Origin: Lachnospiraceae bacterium P6A3
GTDB taxonomy: Bacteria; Bacillota; Clostridia; Lachnospirales; Lachnospiraceae
DNA: 64,000 nucleotides
Direction: 5' to 3'
NCBI GenBank assembly: GCA_000702085.1
Contig: JNKP01000004.1
Coordinates: forward strand, 268,541-332,540
Positions 10,385 through 18,296 of this stretch are shown one piece after another. Numbering within the stretch: position 1 is the stretch's first letter; every line of letters begins with the position of its first letter. The notes under the pieces are model-generated. The model ran no database searches. It was not told where the DNA came from and worked only from the letters and a program-made list of their open reading frames with translations. The position numbers and the translations under genes are program-made.

Positions 10385-10575
10385 AGTGAAACCTCCTATA
10401 TAAATAAAAATACCCCGTACACCCAAATCCGGTGTCTTTTCATATAATACATCATTTGACGGAAACCCGATACCGTTTTCTTGCATAAAAAATGGGCATT
10501 TTTTGTTATTCTGAGAAACTTACGTATGATAAAATAGGAACGTCAGAGTTAACTTCCGAAATGGAAAGGGGCCGT

Positions 10576-10824
10576 ATGAACGAACTGTTTATAACCGTCG
10601 ATCTTCATGGTTTGAGATGTGATGAAGCGGAAAAGAAGATAGAAAAAGTTCTTGCGGAAGCCGGAGACGGAACATATCAGATACGGCTTATTCATGGTTA
10701 TAACCGCGGTACAAACATCAAAAGCATGATATACGACAGCTTCAAATATGATAAGAAAGTAAAACGCATCGTGCCCGGAGATAATCAAGGGATTACTATA
10801 CTGGTTTTAAAAGAATTGTTTTAA
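10576..10824 (+). CDS. Smr-domain protein (stand-alone)
   Basis: The 82-residue protein is almost wholly an Smr domain, the nuclease or RNA-binding module found at the C terminus of MutS2. It shows the family marks VDLHGL near the N terminus and the IRLIHGYNRGT motif. ATG 10576 is chosen because GAAAGGGG ends 4 bases ahead; earlier in-frame starts lack a ribosome site. It diverges from the DUF4867 gene and is closed by a strong terminator, so it is a single-gene transcript. Stand-alone Smr proteins have been linked to RNA handling and recombination, but its substrate here is unknown. Confidence 0.85.
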   Translation: MNELFITVDLHGLRCDEAEKKIEKVLAEAGDGTYQIRLIHGYNRGTNIKSMIYDSFKYDKKVKRIVPGDNQGITILVLKELF

Positions 10825-10848
10825 GGATAAATCAACAGAATATATTAA

Positions 10849-10891
10849 AATAAGTCAATTTCTTCAAGAGGAGAGATTGACTTATTTTTTT
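10849..10891 (+). terminator. Terminator after the Smr gene
   Basis: A 12-bp stem (AATAAGTCAATT with GATTGACTTATT, one G-U pair) is followed by a seven-T run. Confidence 0.93.
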
Positions 10892-10926
10892 GCAAAAATG
10901 CCGCAAATACGCTATTTCCGAACGAG

Positions 10927-10963
10927 CAGAATTAAAATACATCATAAAAACAGATTAAAATAC
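10927..10963. promoter_or_regulatory. Direct repeat upstream of leuA-araC, putative operator
   Basis: CAGAATTAAAATAC at 10927-10940 and CAGATTAAAATAC at 10951-10963 share the identical core ATTAAAATAC, with a period of 23 bases. The second copy ends 3 bases before the -35 box. Two in-phase direct half-sites about 21 bases apart next to the -35 box are the usual layout of AraC-family activator sites. The downstream gene encodes a protein with an AraC domain. The functional link is inference. Confidence 0.5.
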
Positions 10964-10966
10964 CTC

Positions 10967-10995
10967 TTGCATTTTACATAAATTAGATGTATCTT
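10967..10995 (+). promoter_or_regulatory. Putative promoter of leuA-araC
   Basis: TTGCAT at 10967-10972 and TATCTT at 10990-10995 are separated by 17 bases. Both are imperfect, as expected for an activated promoter. A small inverted repeat (TACAT/ATGTA, 10975-10991) lies in the spacer. The leader to ATG 11050 is about 50 bases, too short for a T-box or peptide attenuator. Confidence 0.55.
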
Positions 10996-11049
10996 GATTT
11001 CATAATTGTTCAGGGCAGATTAATTAATATATCTGCAGAAGGAGTATAC

Positions 11050-13053
11050 ATGAGTAAGATCAATATCAGTGAGAAATACAGGCCTACATACCATATGCCC
11101 CCGGTTCTCAATCACAACTGGGTCAAAAAAGACAGAATAACAAAGCCTCCTATCTGGTGCAGCGTTGACCTTCGTGACGGAAACCAGGCTCTTATAGATC
11201 CCATGAGTCTTGAAGTAAAACTTGAGTTTTTCAAACTCCTGGTTGACGTCGGTTTCAAGGAAATAGAAGTAGGATTTCCCGCTTCTTCCGATACCGAGTT
11301 CGAATTCATCAGAGCCCTGATCGATAAGAACATGATCCCCGATGATGTAACCATTCAGGTTCTTACCCAGGCAAGAGAGCACATTATCCGCAAGACATTC
11401 GATGCCGTTAAAGGATGCCCCAAGGCTATCGTCCATCTGTATAATTCTACTTCCGTTGAGCAGAGAGAGCAGGTTTTCAAGAAAGATAAGCCTGAGATCC
11501 TTAAGATCGCGGTAGACGGAGCCAAGCTGTTAAAAGAGCTTGCAGATGAGACCGACGGAAACTTTATGTTCGAGTACAGCCCCGAGAGCTTTTCGCAGAC
11601 CGAGCCCGAGTTTGCTCTTGAAGTCTGCAACGCGGTACTGGACGTATGGCAGCCTACTCCCGAGAAGAAGGCGATCATCAACCTTCCTTCTACCGTACAG
11701 GTTGCGATGCCTCATGTTTTTGCCGATCAGATAGAATACATGTCCGATAATATGAAATACCGTGACGGAGTTGTTTTATCCGTGCATCCTCACAATGACA
11801 GAGGAACCGGAGTGGCCGATGCGGAGCTCGGAGTGCTTGCGGGTGCGGACCGTGTCGAGGGTACTCTTTTTGGAAACGGAGAGAGAACCGGTAATGTGGA
11901 TCTGGTAACAGTTGCAATGAACATGGTTACTCACGGCGTGGACAGCGGACTTGATTTCTCCAATATCATGAAGATCCGTGAGGCTTATGAGAGATTCACC
12001 AATATGAAGGTCCACGAGAGAACCCCTTACGGCGGAGATCTTGTGTTTACCGCTTTCTCGGGATCGCATCAGGATGCGATAAGCAAGGGAATGAACTACC
12101 GCGCAGAAGGAAAAACCGGTGCAAGATGGGATATTCCTTATATTCCCATCGATCCTTCAGACATCGGAAGAGAGTATGAATCGGATGTCATCCGTATCAA
12201 TTCCACATCCGGAAAGGGCGGAGTTGCCTTTGTTCTTAAGCAGCAGTTCGGCTTCAGCCTTCCCGCAGCAATGAAGGAAGAGGTCGGATACCTGATGAAG
12301 GGCGTTTCCGACAGAAAGCACAAAGAACTTAAACCCGATGAGATGTTCTCCGTATTTGAGGATGTATATGTAACCTCAAGACCCGTCTTTGATGCTGCGG
12401 AGATCCATTATAAGCAGCTCGGAAACGGCGGAATCGAAGCGTCGGTCAGCTTTAAGGACAAGGTCGGAGAGCAGAAGGTCGTAACCGTCGGAAACGGACG
12501 TCTCGACTCCGTAAGTAACGCGATCAAGCTTTATCTGGGCGTGGACTATGAGCTCACGGGTTATGAAGAGCATGCCATCTCCAAGACCAGTTCTTCCAAG
12601 GCTGCTTCTTATGTAAGCGTTGTTTCCGAGGGCAAAACCTATTGGGGAGTCGGCGTTGATGAGGATATTATCAAGGCATCCAACGCGGCACTGGTAAGCT
12701 GCGTAAACAAGGTTGCCGCAGACCAGCATATCAGCAGGGCCCGCGAAGAGAGACTTGTTGAGATCCTTACATATATCCAGAGAAATTACCAGGATGTATC
12801 CCTTGATTCCATGGCTGAAGAGTTCCACCTTTCCAGACCTTACCTTTCAAAATATATTAAGGAAAAAACGGGAGAAACTTTCCAGGATGTGCTCCGCCTG
12901 GAGAAGCTTAAGAGGGCCAAAACCCTTCTTAAGGACACCGCCAAGACCATCGAGAACATTGCTCTTGAGGTCGGTTATGAAAATGTCGAGCACTTCAACA
13001 GAATGTTCAAGAAAACCTACGGAGTCACCCCTGTACAGTTCAGAAAGCAGTAA
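11050..13053 (+). CDS. leuA: 2-isopropylmalate synthase fused to an AraC-type DNA-binding domain
   Basis: The 667-residue protein joins two complete units. Residues 1 to about 555 are a type-2 LeuA, which condenses acetyl-CoA with 2-oxoisovalerate in the first step of leucine synthesis. DLRDGNQALIDP (Asp 40), the metal-binding HPHND (His 246, His 248) and GNGERTGN near 276 mark the catalytic barrel. Residues about 415-555 are the leucine-binding regulatory domain. Residues 569-667 are a full AraC/XylS domain with both helix-turn-helix units; LSRPYLSKYIKE, IALEVGYENVEHFNRMFKK and GVTPVQFRK are diagnostic. The frame is open throughout. ATG 11050 follows GAAGGAG. No other leu gene is near. A leucine-responsive enzyme-regulator is the natural reading, but regulation is inferred. 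Confidence 0.93.
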   Translation: MSKINISEKYRPTYHMPPVLNHNWVKKDRITKPPIWCSVDLRDGNQALIDPMSLEVKLEFFKLLVDVGFKEIEVGFPASSDTEFEFIRALIDKNMIPDDVTIQVLTQAREHIIRKTFDAVKGCPKAIVHLYNSTSVEQREQVFKKDKPEILKIAVDGAKLLKELADETDGNFMFEYSPESFSQTEPEFALEVCNAVLDVWQPTPEKKAIINLPSTVQVAMPHVFADQIEYMSDNMKYRDGVVLSVHPHNDRGTGVADAELGVLAGADRVEGTLFGNGERTGNVDLVTVAMNMVTHGVDSGLDFSNIMKIREAYERFTNMKVHERTPYGGDLVFTAFSGSHQDAISKGMNYRAEGKTGARWDIPYIPIDPSDIGREYESDVIRINSTSGKGGVAFVLKQQFGFSLPAAMKEEVGYLMKGVSDRKHKELKPDEMFSVFEDVYVTSRPVFDAAEIHYKQLGNGGIEASVSFKDKVGEQKVVTVGNGRLDSVSNAIKLYLGVDYELTGYEEHAISKTSSSKAASYVSVVSEGKTYWGVGVDEDIIKASNAALVSCVNKVAADQHISRAREERLVEILTYIQRNYQDVSLDSMAEEFHLSRPYLSKYIKEKTGETFQDVLRLEKLKRAKTLLKDTAKTIENIALEVGYENVEHFNRMFKKTYGVTPVQFRKQ

Positions 13054-13075
13054 ACATGCGGGTTTCAGACATCTT

Positions 13076-13113
13076 ATCTCCCCTCGGGCCGGCCGGGTCC
13101 GGGGGGATTTTTT
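13076..13113 (+). terminator. Terminator after leuA-araC
   Basis: A GC-rich hairpin built from CTCCCCTCGGGCC and GGGTCCGGGGGG, with minor mismatches, is followed by a six-T run. Confidence 0.85.
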
Positions 13114-13157
13114 CATCCTTGGAAACAGGAATAGGCTTCGAAAACAAATCTCAGGGG

Positions 13158-13185
13158 TTGACAATTTTTGCAAAAGAGGTATATT
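13158..13185 (+). promoter_or_regulatory. Sigma-A promoter for the small HTH gene
   Basis: TTGACA at 13158-13163 and TATATT at 13180-13185 are separated by 16 bases. Between here and the gene lie AT-rich partial dyads (GATATAAC near 13205, GTTATATA near 13260) that could be an autoregulatory operator. Confidence 0.7.
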
Positions 13186-13299
13186 TATAACAATAAGTGC
13201 AGTTGATATAACTATATAAGTGGAATTTGCAACAAAACGCACCATATATATCACAAAATGTTATATATTTATCTCTTTTGAGAGAAAAAAGGAGTTGTG

Positions 13300-13506
13300 A
13301 TGATCAAAAACAGGATAAAAGAGTTTCGTGCTAAGCTCGGAATCAATCAGGAAGAACTGGCTTTTAAGGTCGGAGTGCGCCGTGAAACCATAGGAAATCT
13401 CGAGAATGGCCGTTACAACCCCAGTCTGGTACTGGCTTGGAAGGTAGCGAAGGTCTTTGATGTCCCTATTGAAGAGGTTTTTACGGTAGATGAAATCATT
13501 CGCTGA
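13300..13506 (+). CDS. Small XRE-family regulator (YozG-like)
   Basis: The 68-residue protein is a bare helix-turn-helix domain of the Cro/C1 type. Diagnostic stretches are LGINQEELAFKVGVRRETIGNLENG and a C-terminal EEVF that helps dimer packing. ATG 13300 lies 5 bases after AAGGAG; GTG 13297 is less well placed. It has its own strong promoter 110 bases upstream and precedes the ATP-grasp pair by 80 bases without a visible terminator. It may therefore control itself and those two genes (inference). In Firmicutes, regulators of this size often sit beside small membrane-protein genes, but none was found here. Confidence 0.85.
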   Translation: MIKNRIKEFRAKLGINQEELAFKVGVRRETIGNLENGRYNPSLVLAWKVAKVFDVPIEEVFTVDEIIR

Positions 13507-13586
13507 AGAGATTGGGTAAGACACAGGTTTCTTCTTATGATAAAATGCTGTTCGTGCGATAAATCTCAGCCGGGAAGGATAATGCT

Positions 13587-14459
13587 TTGAAGGGTTGGTT
13601 AATAGTTAATTCTTTTGTTAAATGGGATAAGTTCAGCGAGATCTATAACCTGCTTCTTGAAGCCGGTAAAAAGGTCGGAGTCGAACTGGAGATGAAGACA
13701 TCCTCCGACATATACTGCAGCGTTCAGAGTAAATTTGAGGAGTATGAGCTTCCGGATTTCGGAATATTCTGGGATAAGGACATTCTTCTCGCTTCACGTC
13801 TTGAGAAAATGGGTCTCAGACTGTTTAACCCCGCTCAGAGCATAGAAGCCTGCGACGACAAGGGACAGACGGCCATTGCACTTGTGGAGAGCGGGATCAG
13901 AACTCCGAAAACATTTCTGTCTCCCAAGGCATATCCCACCTTCGGCTGTACGGACCTGACCTTCCTTAAGAAAGCGGAGGAAGAGATCGGATATCCGATG
14001 GTAATCAAGGAAAACAGAGGATCCTTCGGCCAACAGGTACATCTGGTCAAAAACTCATACGAAGCTGAAGTACTTATTGCTTCTTTTAAGGAACATCCTT
14101 TTATTATGCAGGAGTACATAGAAGAATCCGCCGGAAGAGACGTCAGGATAAATGTTGTGGGAGACAGGGTCGTTGCCTCGATGTACAGATACAATGACAA
14201 TGACTTCCGTTCGAACATAACAAACGGCGGAAGCATGAAGAGCTTCACCGCCACGGGGGAGCAGGAAGCGCTGGCGATAGCTGCTTGCAAGGCACTGGGG
14301 CTTGATTTTGCGGGAGTCGATGTCCTGTTCGGAAAAGAAGGACCGATCATCTGCGAAGTCAATTCAAATCCTCACTTTAAAACAACTCTCCAGTGCACCG
14401 GCATAAACATGGCCGAACACATAATAAGTTATATAAAAGAGTACATGGATGAAAGATAA
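13587..14459 (+). CDS. ATP-grasp ligase, RimK-like (first of a tandem pair)
   Basis: The 290-residue protein has the RimK/LysX ATP-grasp layout: an N-terminal pre-grasp domain, the MVIKENRGSFGQQVHLV nucleotide loop near 137-153, DVRINVVGDRVVASM near 190-204, and a metal-binding end GPIICEVNSNPHF near 252-264. Such enzymes activate a carboxylate with ATP and join it to an amine, often adding amino acids to a peptide or carrier. The start is TTG 13587, with GGAAGG 8 bases upstream. Its last 11 bases overlap the next ligase gene. The substrate cannot be read from the sequence; no carrier protein gene is adjacent. Confidence 0.88.
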   Translation: MKGWLIVNSFVKWDKFSEIYNLLLEAGKKVGVELEMKTSSDIYCSVQSKFEEYELPDFGIFWDKDILLASRLEKMGLRLFNPAQSIEACDDKGQTAIALVESGIRTPKTFLSPKAYPTFGCTDLTFLKKAEEEIGYPMVIKENRGSFGQQVHLVKNSYEAEVLIASFKEHPFIMQEYIEESAGRDVRINVVGDRVVASMYRYNDNDFRSNITNGGSMKSFTATGEQEALAIAACKALGLDFAGVDVLFGKEGPIICEVNSNPHFKTTLQCTGINMAEHIISYIKEYMDER

Positions 14460-15264
14460 AAGAGCGCTTCTGGTATATTTTGAAGCGGATGCTGAAAAAA
14501 ACAAATGGTTTATAGGCAGGCTGACCGAAACGGCGGCTGAAAGGGGTATCAGACTCGATCTGGTAACGCCCTGGCAGGCTTTTGATGAAACCGAGGCCGC
14601 TTTTGTTATAAACAGATCAAGGGACGAAGAGGTTTCCAGATATTTTGAAGGCCTGGGAATCAAGAGCTTTAATAATTCGGAAACAGTACGAATAGGAAAC
14701 GATAAGCTTGAGGAATATTCTCTTTTCCGGGAACTGGGAATGCCGGTTATGGAGACGGTTCCGGGAGATACTCCGGAAGAGGAGATACCTTTTGCCGCTC
14801 CGTATATCGTAAAGCATAGAAGGGGACACGGCGGAAACAGGGTATTTATGGCCCGGAAGTACGAGGAAGTTCGTGAGATCATAAGGGGTCTTGACCCTTC
14901 GGAGTGGATAATCCAGAAAATGTGTGACACCCCGGGACAGGACATGCGATTGTATATTCTCGGCGGAAAAGTGGTCGCATCGGTACTGAGGACATCGACC
15001 AAAGACTTTAGGAGCAATTTCAGTCTCGGTGGAGAGGCAAGTCTCGTTCAGGCTCCCGAGGAGGTTGTAAACATGGCGCTCAGGCTGTCGGATTATCTGC
15101 TGGCCGATTATATCGGGGTTGATGTGATCAAAGATCACGGTAAATGGATCGTAAACGAGGTCGAGGATGCAGCCGGGGCAAGGATGCTTTACAGCCTGAC
15201 CGACTTTGACATAGCCGATATGTATATGTGTCATATTTGTGAAAAATCTTCCCAAAAGCTATAA
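14449..15264 (+). CDS. ATP-grasp ligase, RimK-like (second of a tandem pair)
   Basis: The 271-residue protein shows the same fold as its upstream neighbour but is clearly diverged. It has YIVKHRRGHGGNRVFMA near 120-136, QDMRLYILGGKVVASVLR near 164-181, a KDFRSNFSLGG stretch shared with the first copy, and WIVNEVEDAAGARML near 234-248. In the last motif Glu-Asp replaces the usual Glu-Asn-Asn pattern, so metal binding may differ. The 11-base overlap implies coupled translation and perhaps a two-step or two-subunit ligase. The pair looks like an old tandem duplication. Substrate unknown. Confidence 0.87.
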   Translation: MKDKRALLVYFEADAEKNKWFIGRLTETAAERGIRLDLVTPWQAFDETEAAFVINRSRDEEVSRYFEGLGIKSFNNSETVRIGNDKLEEYSLFRELGMPVMETVPGDTPEEEIPFAAPYIVKHRRGHGGNRVFMARKYEEVREIIRGLDPSEWIIQKMCDTPGQDMRLYILGGKVVASVLRTSTKDFRSNFSLGGEASLVQAPEEVVNMALRLSDYLLADYIGVDVIKDHGKWIVNEVEDAAGARMLYSLTDFDIADMYMCHICEKSSQKL

Positions 15265-15330
15265 AATGGGATAGAATAGTGCAATGCGCGGGGCGGATAG
15301 ACCAGCCGCCCGGTATGAAAGGAGATTCAT

Positions 15331-16878
15331 ATGTCCGAAAAAACCGAAAGTGCCGTTAAGACGGAGAACACCGAAACGACGGAAAAAGCCGAAAAAGCCG
15401 TCAAAACGCACTATGATATTAAAATGGAAAAGCGTAAGGAGGCTAAGAAGCGCGAGAAGCGTGAACAGCTTATCTGGAAATGCGCCGGAATCGTTGTCCT
15501 TATCGCTATCATCGCATTTATCGCATCATTCCCCATCAGGAAATATCTTGCGATGAATGAAACTGTCTGCACCATCGGCGGCAGGCAGATCAGCCGTATT
15601 GAGTATGACTATAACTACAATATGGTAAAGAACGCATACATCAATAACTACAGTTCCGTTCTTTCTTATTACGGAATGGATGTTAATACCATTGAAGATC
15701 AGATGTATGATGATGTGCTTACTTTCAGACAGTATTTCCAGAAGGAAGCCGTAGACCGTATCAAGCAGACCATCGCTCTTAATGCAGAGATTGCAAGAGA
15801 AGGTTATACCGCTGACGTCTCCGAGCAGTATGAGGATTATGCACAGTCCATGAGAGATGCTGCCAAGGAAGCAGAAATGAGCCTCGGAGCATATTACAAG
15901 GCTTCGCTCGGTGAATTTGCCACCGAAAAGAGAATCGAGAAGCTTGTCAGAGAGACTCTTCTTGTAGCAGAGTTCAGTGATTACAAGCAGAACGGTTTCG
16001 ACCCCACCGATGAAGAAATCGATGCCCGTTATACCGAAGATGCGGACGATTATGATGTTTTCGACTATAAGATGGTGAGAATCGATGCTGAACTTCCCAC
16101 CGAGCCTACCGAGCTTGCGGACGAGGGAGCAGCTGTTGCCGAAGACGGAACCTATACTCCTTCCGAGGCGGAAGTTGAAGCCGCTATGGCTGCAGCCAAG
16201 GAGCTTGCCGATGAAGCAGAGGCTACCATCTTTGAGGATGGCGAAGTTCACGAGGCAGAGAAAGGATCGGTAGTCAACTATCTGATCCGCAACTGGGTTC
16301 TTGATCCTTCCAGAAAAGAAGGAGATTCTACCATAGTAGAGTCCGATGTTACCAACAGCTATTATGTAGTGGGATTTGTTTCCAGATATAAGGATGAGGC
16401 ACCCACTCTTTCACTCAGAATCATTTCTACCAACGAAGACAACGGAGCTCAGATCCTTTCCGAGTATGCCGCTGCAGGAAGCACCGAGGAAGCGTTCATT
16501 GCTCTTTATGACAAGTATGCCGAGGATCAGACTGCCGAGGACGGACTTTATGAAGGCGTTACCGGAAGTGCTCTTCCTGGAGATCTCAGCGCATGGGCAA
16601 ATGATGCATCACGTGTTGCCGGAGATACAAAGTCATACTTTGATGAAAATGCTTCGATCACTTATATAGCTTATTATGTGGGCGAAGGAAAGCCTTCGTG
16701 GTATTATACTATTAAGAATATCTTGATGTCGGAGGGAATGGACAGTTACCTGGCAGGAATCACCGAGCCTCTTACGGTTGAGGATCCCAAAGGAAACCTC
16801 GAGTATATTTCCGTCGAAGCAGCTGCACAGCTCCTTCAGCAGATGGAAGAGCTTTATAATACTACTCCCGCTGAATAA
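15331..16878 (+). CDS. Membrane-anchored SurA/PrsA-like foldase candidate
   Basis: The 515-residue protein has a charged Lys/Glu-rich cytoplasmic leader (1-48) and one membrane helix at about 50-70. A helical region follows, beginning VCTIGGRQISRIEYDYNY, which resembles the start of SurA_N/PrsA-type chaperone domains. A PPIase-like middle and a long acidic, Ala-rich stretch (near 250-300) come next. No lipobox is present; it is a single-span anchor. ATG 15331 follows AAAGGAG. Proteins of this layout help exported proteins fold on the outer face of the membrane. The isomerase domain is not well conserved by eye, so activity is uncertain. Confidence 0.7.
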   Translation: MSEKTESAVKTENTETTEKAEKAVKTHYDIKMEKRKEAKKREKREQLIWKCAGIVVLIAIIAFIASFPIRKYLAMNETVCTIGGRQISRIEYDYNYNMVKNAYINNYSSVLSYYGMDVNTIEDQMYDDVLTFRQYFQKEAVDRIKQTIALNAEIAREGYTADVSEQYEDYAQSMRDAAKEAEMSLGAYYKASLGEFATEKRIEKLVRETLLVAEFSDYKQNGFDPTDEEIDARYTEDADDYDVFDYKMVRIDAELPTEPTELADEGAAVAEDGTYTPSEAEVEAAMAAAKELADEAEATIFEDGEVHEAEKGSVVNYLIRNWVLDPSRKEGDSTIVESDVTNSYYVVGFVSRYKDEAPTLSLRIISTNEDNGAQILSEYAAAGSTEEAFIALYDKYAEDQTAEDGLYEGVTGSALPGDLSAWANDASRVAGDTKSYFDENASITYIAYYVGEGKPSWYYTIKNILMSEGMDSYLAGITEPLTVEDPKGNLEYISVEAAAQLLQQMEELYNTTPAE

Positions 16879-16900
16879 ATATATCCGATAATTAAACTTC

Positions 16901-16948
16901 TGCGGCCGGAAGACAGAGATCAAGACTCTTCTTACGGTCGCATTTTTT
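16901..16948 (+). terminator. Hairpin with T-tract directly before cca
   Basis: A 12-bp stem with two mismatches (TGCGGCCGGAAG with CTTACGGTCGCA) and a long loop is followed by seven T. It would end the foldase transcript, but the cca start codon lies only 8 bases beyond it. Confidence 0.75.
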
Positions 16949-16955
16949 TACTTAA

Positions 16956-18296
16956 ATGAACATTAATATTCCCGAAGATGTAAATTATATATTGGAAAAA
17001 ATCTTCGATGCCGGATTTGATGCCTACATCGTGGGAGGCTGTGTCAGGGATTCTGTTTTGGGAAAAGAACCCGATGACTGGGACATAACGACAAATGCAC
17101 TCCCCCTGCAGGTGAAGGATCTATTCCGGAGAACGGTGGATACGGGGCTTCAGCATGGTACCATTACGGTAATGAGAGGTAATACCGGCTATGAAGTTAC
17201 GACTTACCGGACGGATGGTGTTTACAGTGATGGGCGGCACCCCGATAAGGTTACGTTTGTACCCAGTCTTGAAGAAGATCTGAAGAGAAGAGACTTCACG
17301 ATCAATGCCATGGCATATAACTCAAGGGCCGGGCTGATCGATCTTTTCGGCGGAATGCAGGATCTTAAAGACGGTATTATCAGATGCGTTGGTAAAGCCG
17401 AAGAAAGATTCTCCGAAGATGCCCTTCGTATGCTCAGGGCAGTAAGATTTGCCGCTAAGCTCGGATATGTTCTGGATACGGATGTGTATGATTCCATACG
17501 TAAAAGGGCTGAGACGCTTTCTGTCGTATCTGCTGAGAGGATCACAACGGAGCTGATCAAGCTTCTTACGTCCGATCATCCCGAGATGATAAGACTCGCA
17601 TATGAAACCGGACTTACAGCGGTCTTTTTTCCGGAATTTGATAAAGCGATGACCACGGAGCAAAATCACCCCCATCATATGTATGGAGTGGGAGATCACC
17701 TGATAGAATCGGTAAGAATATCTCAAAATGACCGGATTATCAGACTGACAATGCTTCTTCATGATATTGCCAAACCCGAGACTCTCACCATTGATACGGA
17801 GGGGATAACCCATTTCTACGGTCATGCCACGCTCGGTGCGGAGATGGCCGAGAAGATTCTGCGAAGATGGAAGCTTGATAATGATACGATCAGAAGAGTA
17901 TGCAGGCTGATCAAATATCATGATCTCGGAAAAGGAGTACCCTGCAGCCCCAAAGCGGTCAGAAAAGGGGTCAGGCTGATGGAAGAAGATTTTCCTCTTC
18001 TTCTGGAGGTTGAAAGGGCGGATATTCTTGCTCAGAGCACTTATATGAGAGAAGAAAAACTGGCTACTTTGGAGCAGTTTTCATCGGAATATGAGATAAT
18101 CCTTAAAGAGAAACAATGCTGCAGTCTAAAGGATCTTGCCGTAAACGGTAAAGATCTTATGGCTCTCGGGATAAATCCGGGACCCGGACTTGGCAAGATC
18201 CTGGGGGCACTACTCGATAAAGTAATAGATGATCCTTCTTTAAACGAAAAAGAAATCCTGCTTAAGGCGGCAGGCGAGATGAAAGATGAAATTTGA
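16956..18296 (+). CDS. cca: CCA tRNA nucleotidyltransferase
   Basis: The enzyme adds or repairs the 3' CCA end of tRNAs. The 446-residue protein has the class II head domain with IVGGCVRDSVLG near 24-35, the catalytic DWDITT, and RRDFTINAMAY near 110-120. It also has an HD domain with LLHDIAKPET near 268-277, and a C-terminal tail. Neither tRNA gene in this window encodes CCA, so the enzyme is needed for new tRNAs. No ribosome site precedes ATG 16956, which follows a terminator-like T-tract; no later start would keep the N-terminal strand. The 3' end overlaps the PEGA lipoprotein gene by 11 bases. Confidence 0.95.
   Translation: MNINIPEDVNYILEKIFDAGFDAYIVGGCVRDSVLGKEPDDWDITTNALPLQVKDLFRRTVDTGLQHGTITVMRGNTGYEVTTYRTDGVYSDGRHPDKVTFVPSLEEDLKRRDFTINAMAYNSRAGLIDLFGGMQDLKDGIIRCVGKAEERFSEDALRMLRAVRFAAKLGYVLDTDVYDSIRKRAETLSVVSAERITTELIKLLTSDHPEMIRLAYETGLTAVFFPEFDKAMTTEQNHPHHMYGVGDHLIESVRISQNDRIIRLTMLLHDIAKPETLTIDTEGITHFYGHATLGAEMAEKILRRWKLDNDTIRRVCRLIKYHDLGKGVPCSPKAVRKGVRLMEEDFPLLLEVERADILAQSTYMREEKLATLEQFSSEYEIILKEKQCCSLKDLAVNGKDLMALGINPGPGLGKILGALLDKVIDDPSLNEKEILLKAAGEMKDEI

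Noticed and set aside
10987..11049. Extended start of the leuA-araC frame
   Set aside because: It lies over the promoter -10 box and leader; ATG 11050 has the ribosome site and LeuA homology begins there.
10893..11049. T-box or leucine leader-peptide attenuator before leuA-araC
   Set aside because: The leader is about 50 bases, with no leucine-codon run, specifier loop or antiterminator pair.
12713..13254. Other-frame readings over the AraC domain, which might suggest a frameshift or separate gene
   Set aside because: The AraC domain is in the LeuA frame without a stop or shift; the other frames show no family features.
15284..15556. Arg/Lys-rich plus-strand reading overlapping the foldase gene
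   Set aside because: Its composition arises from shifting the frame of the charged leader; no ribosome site.
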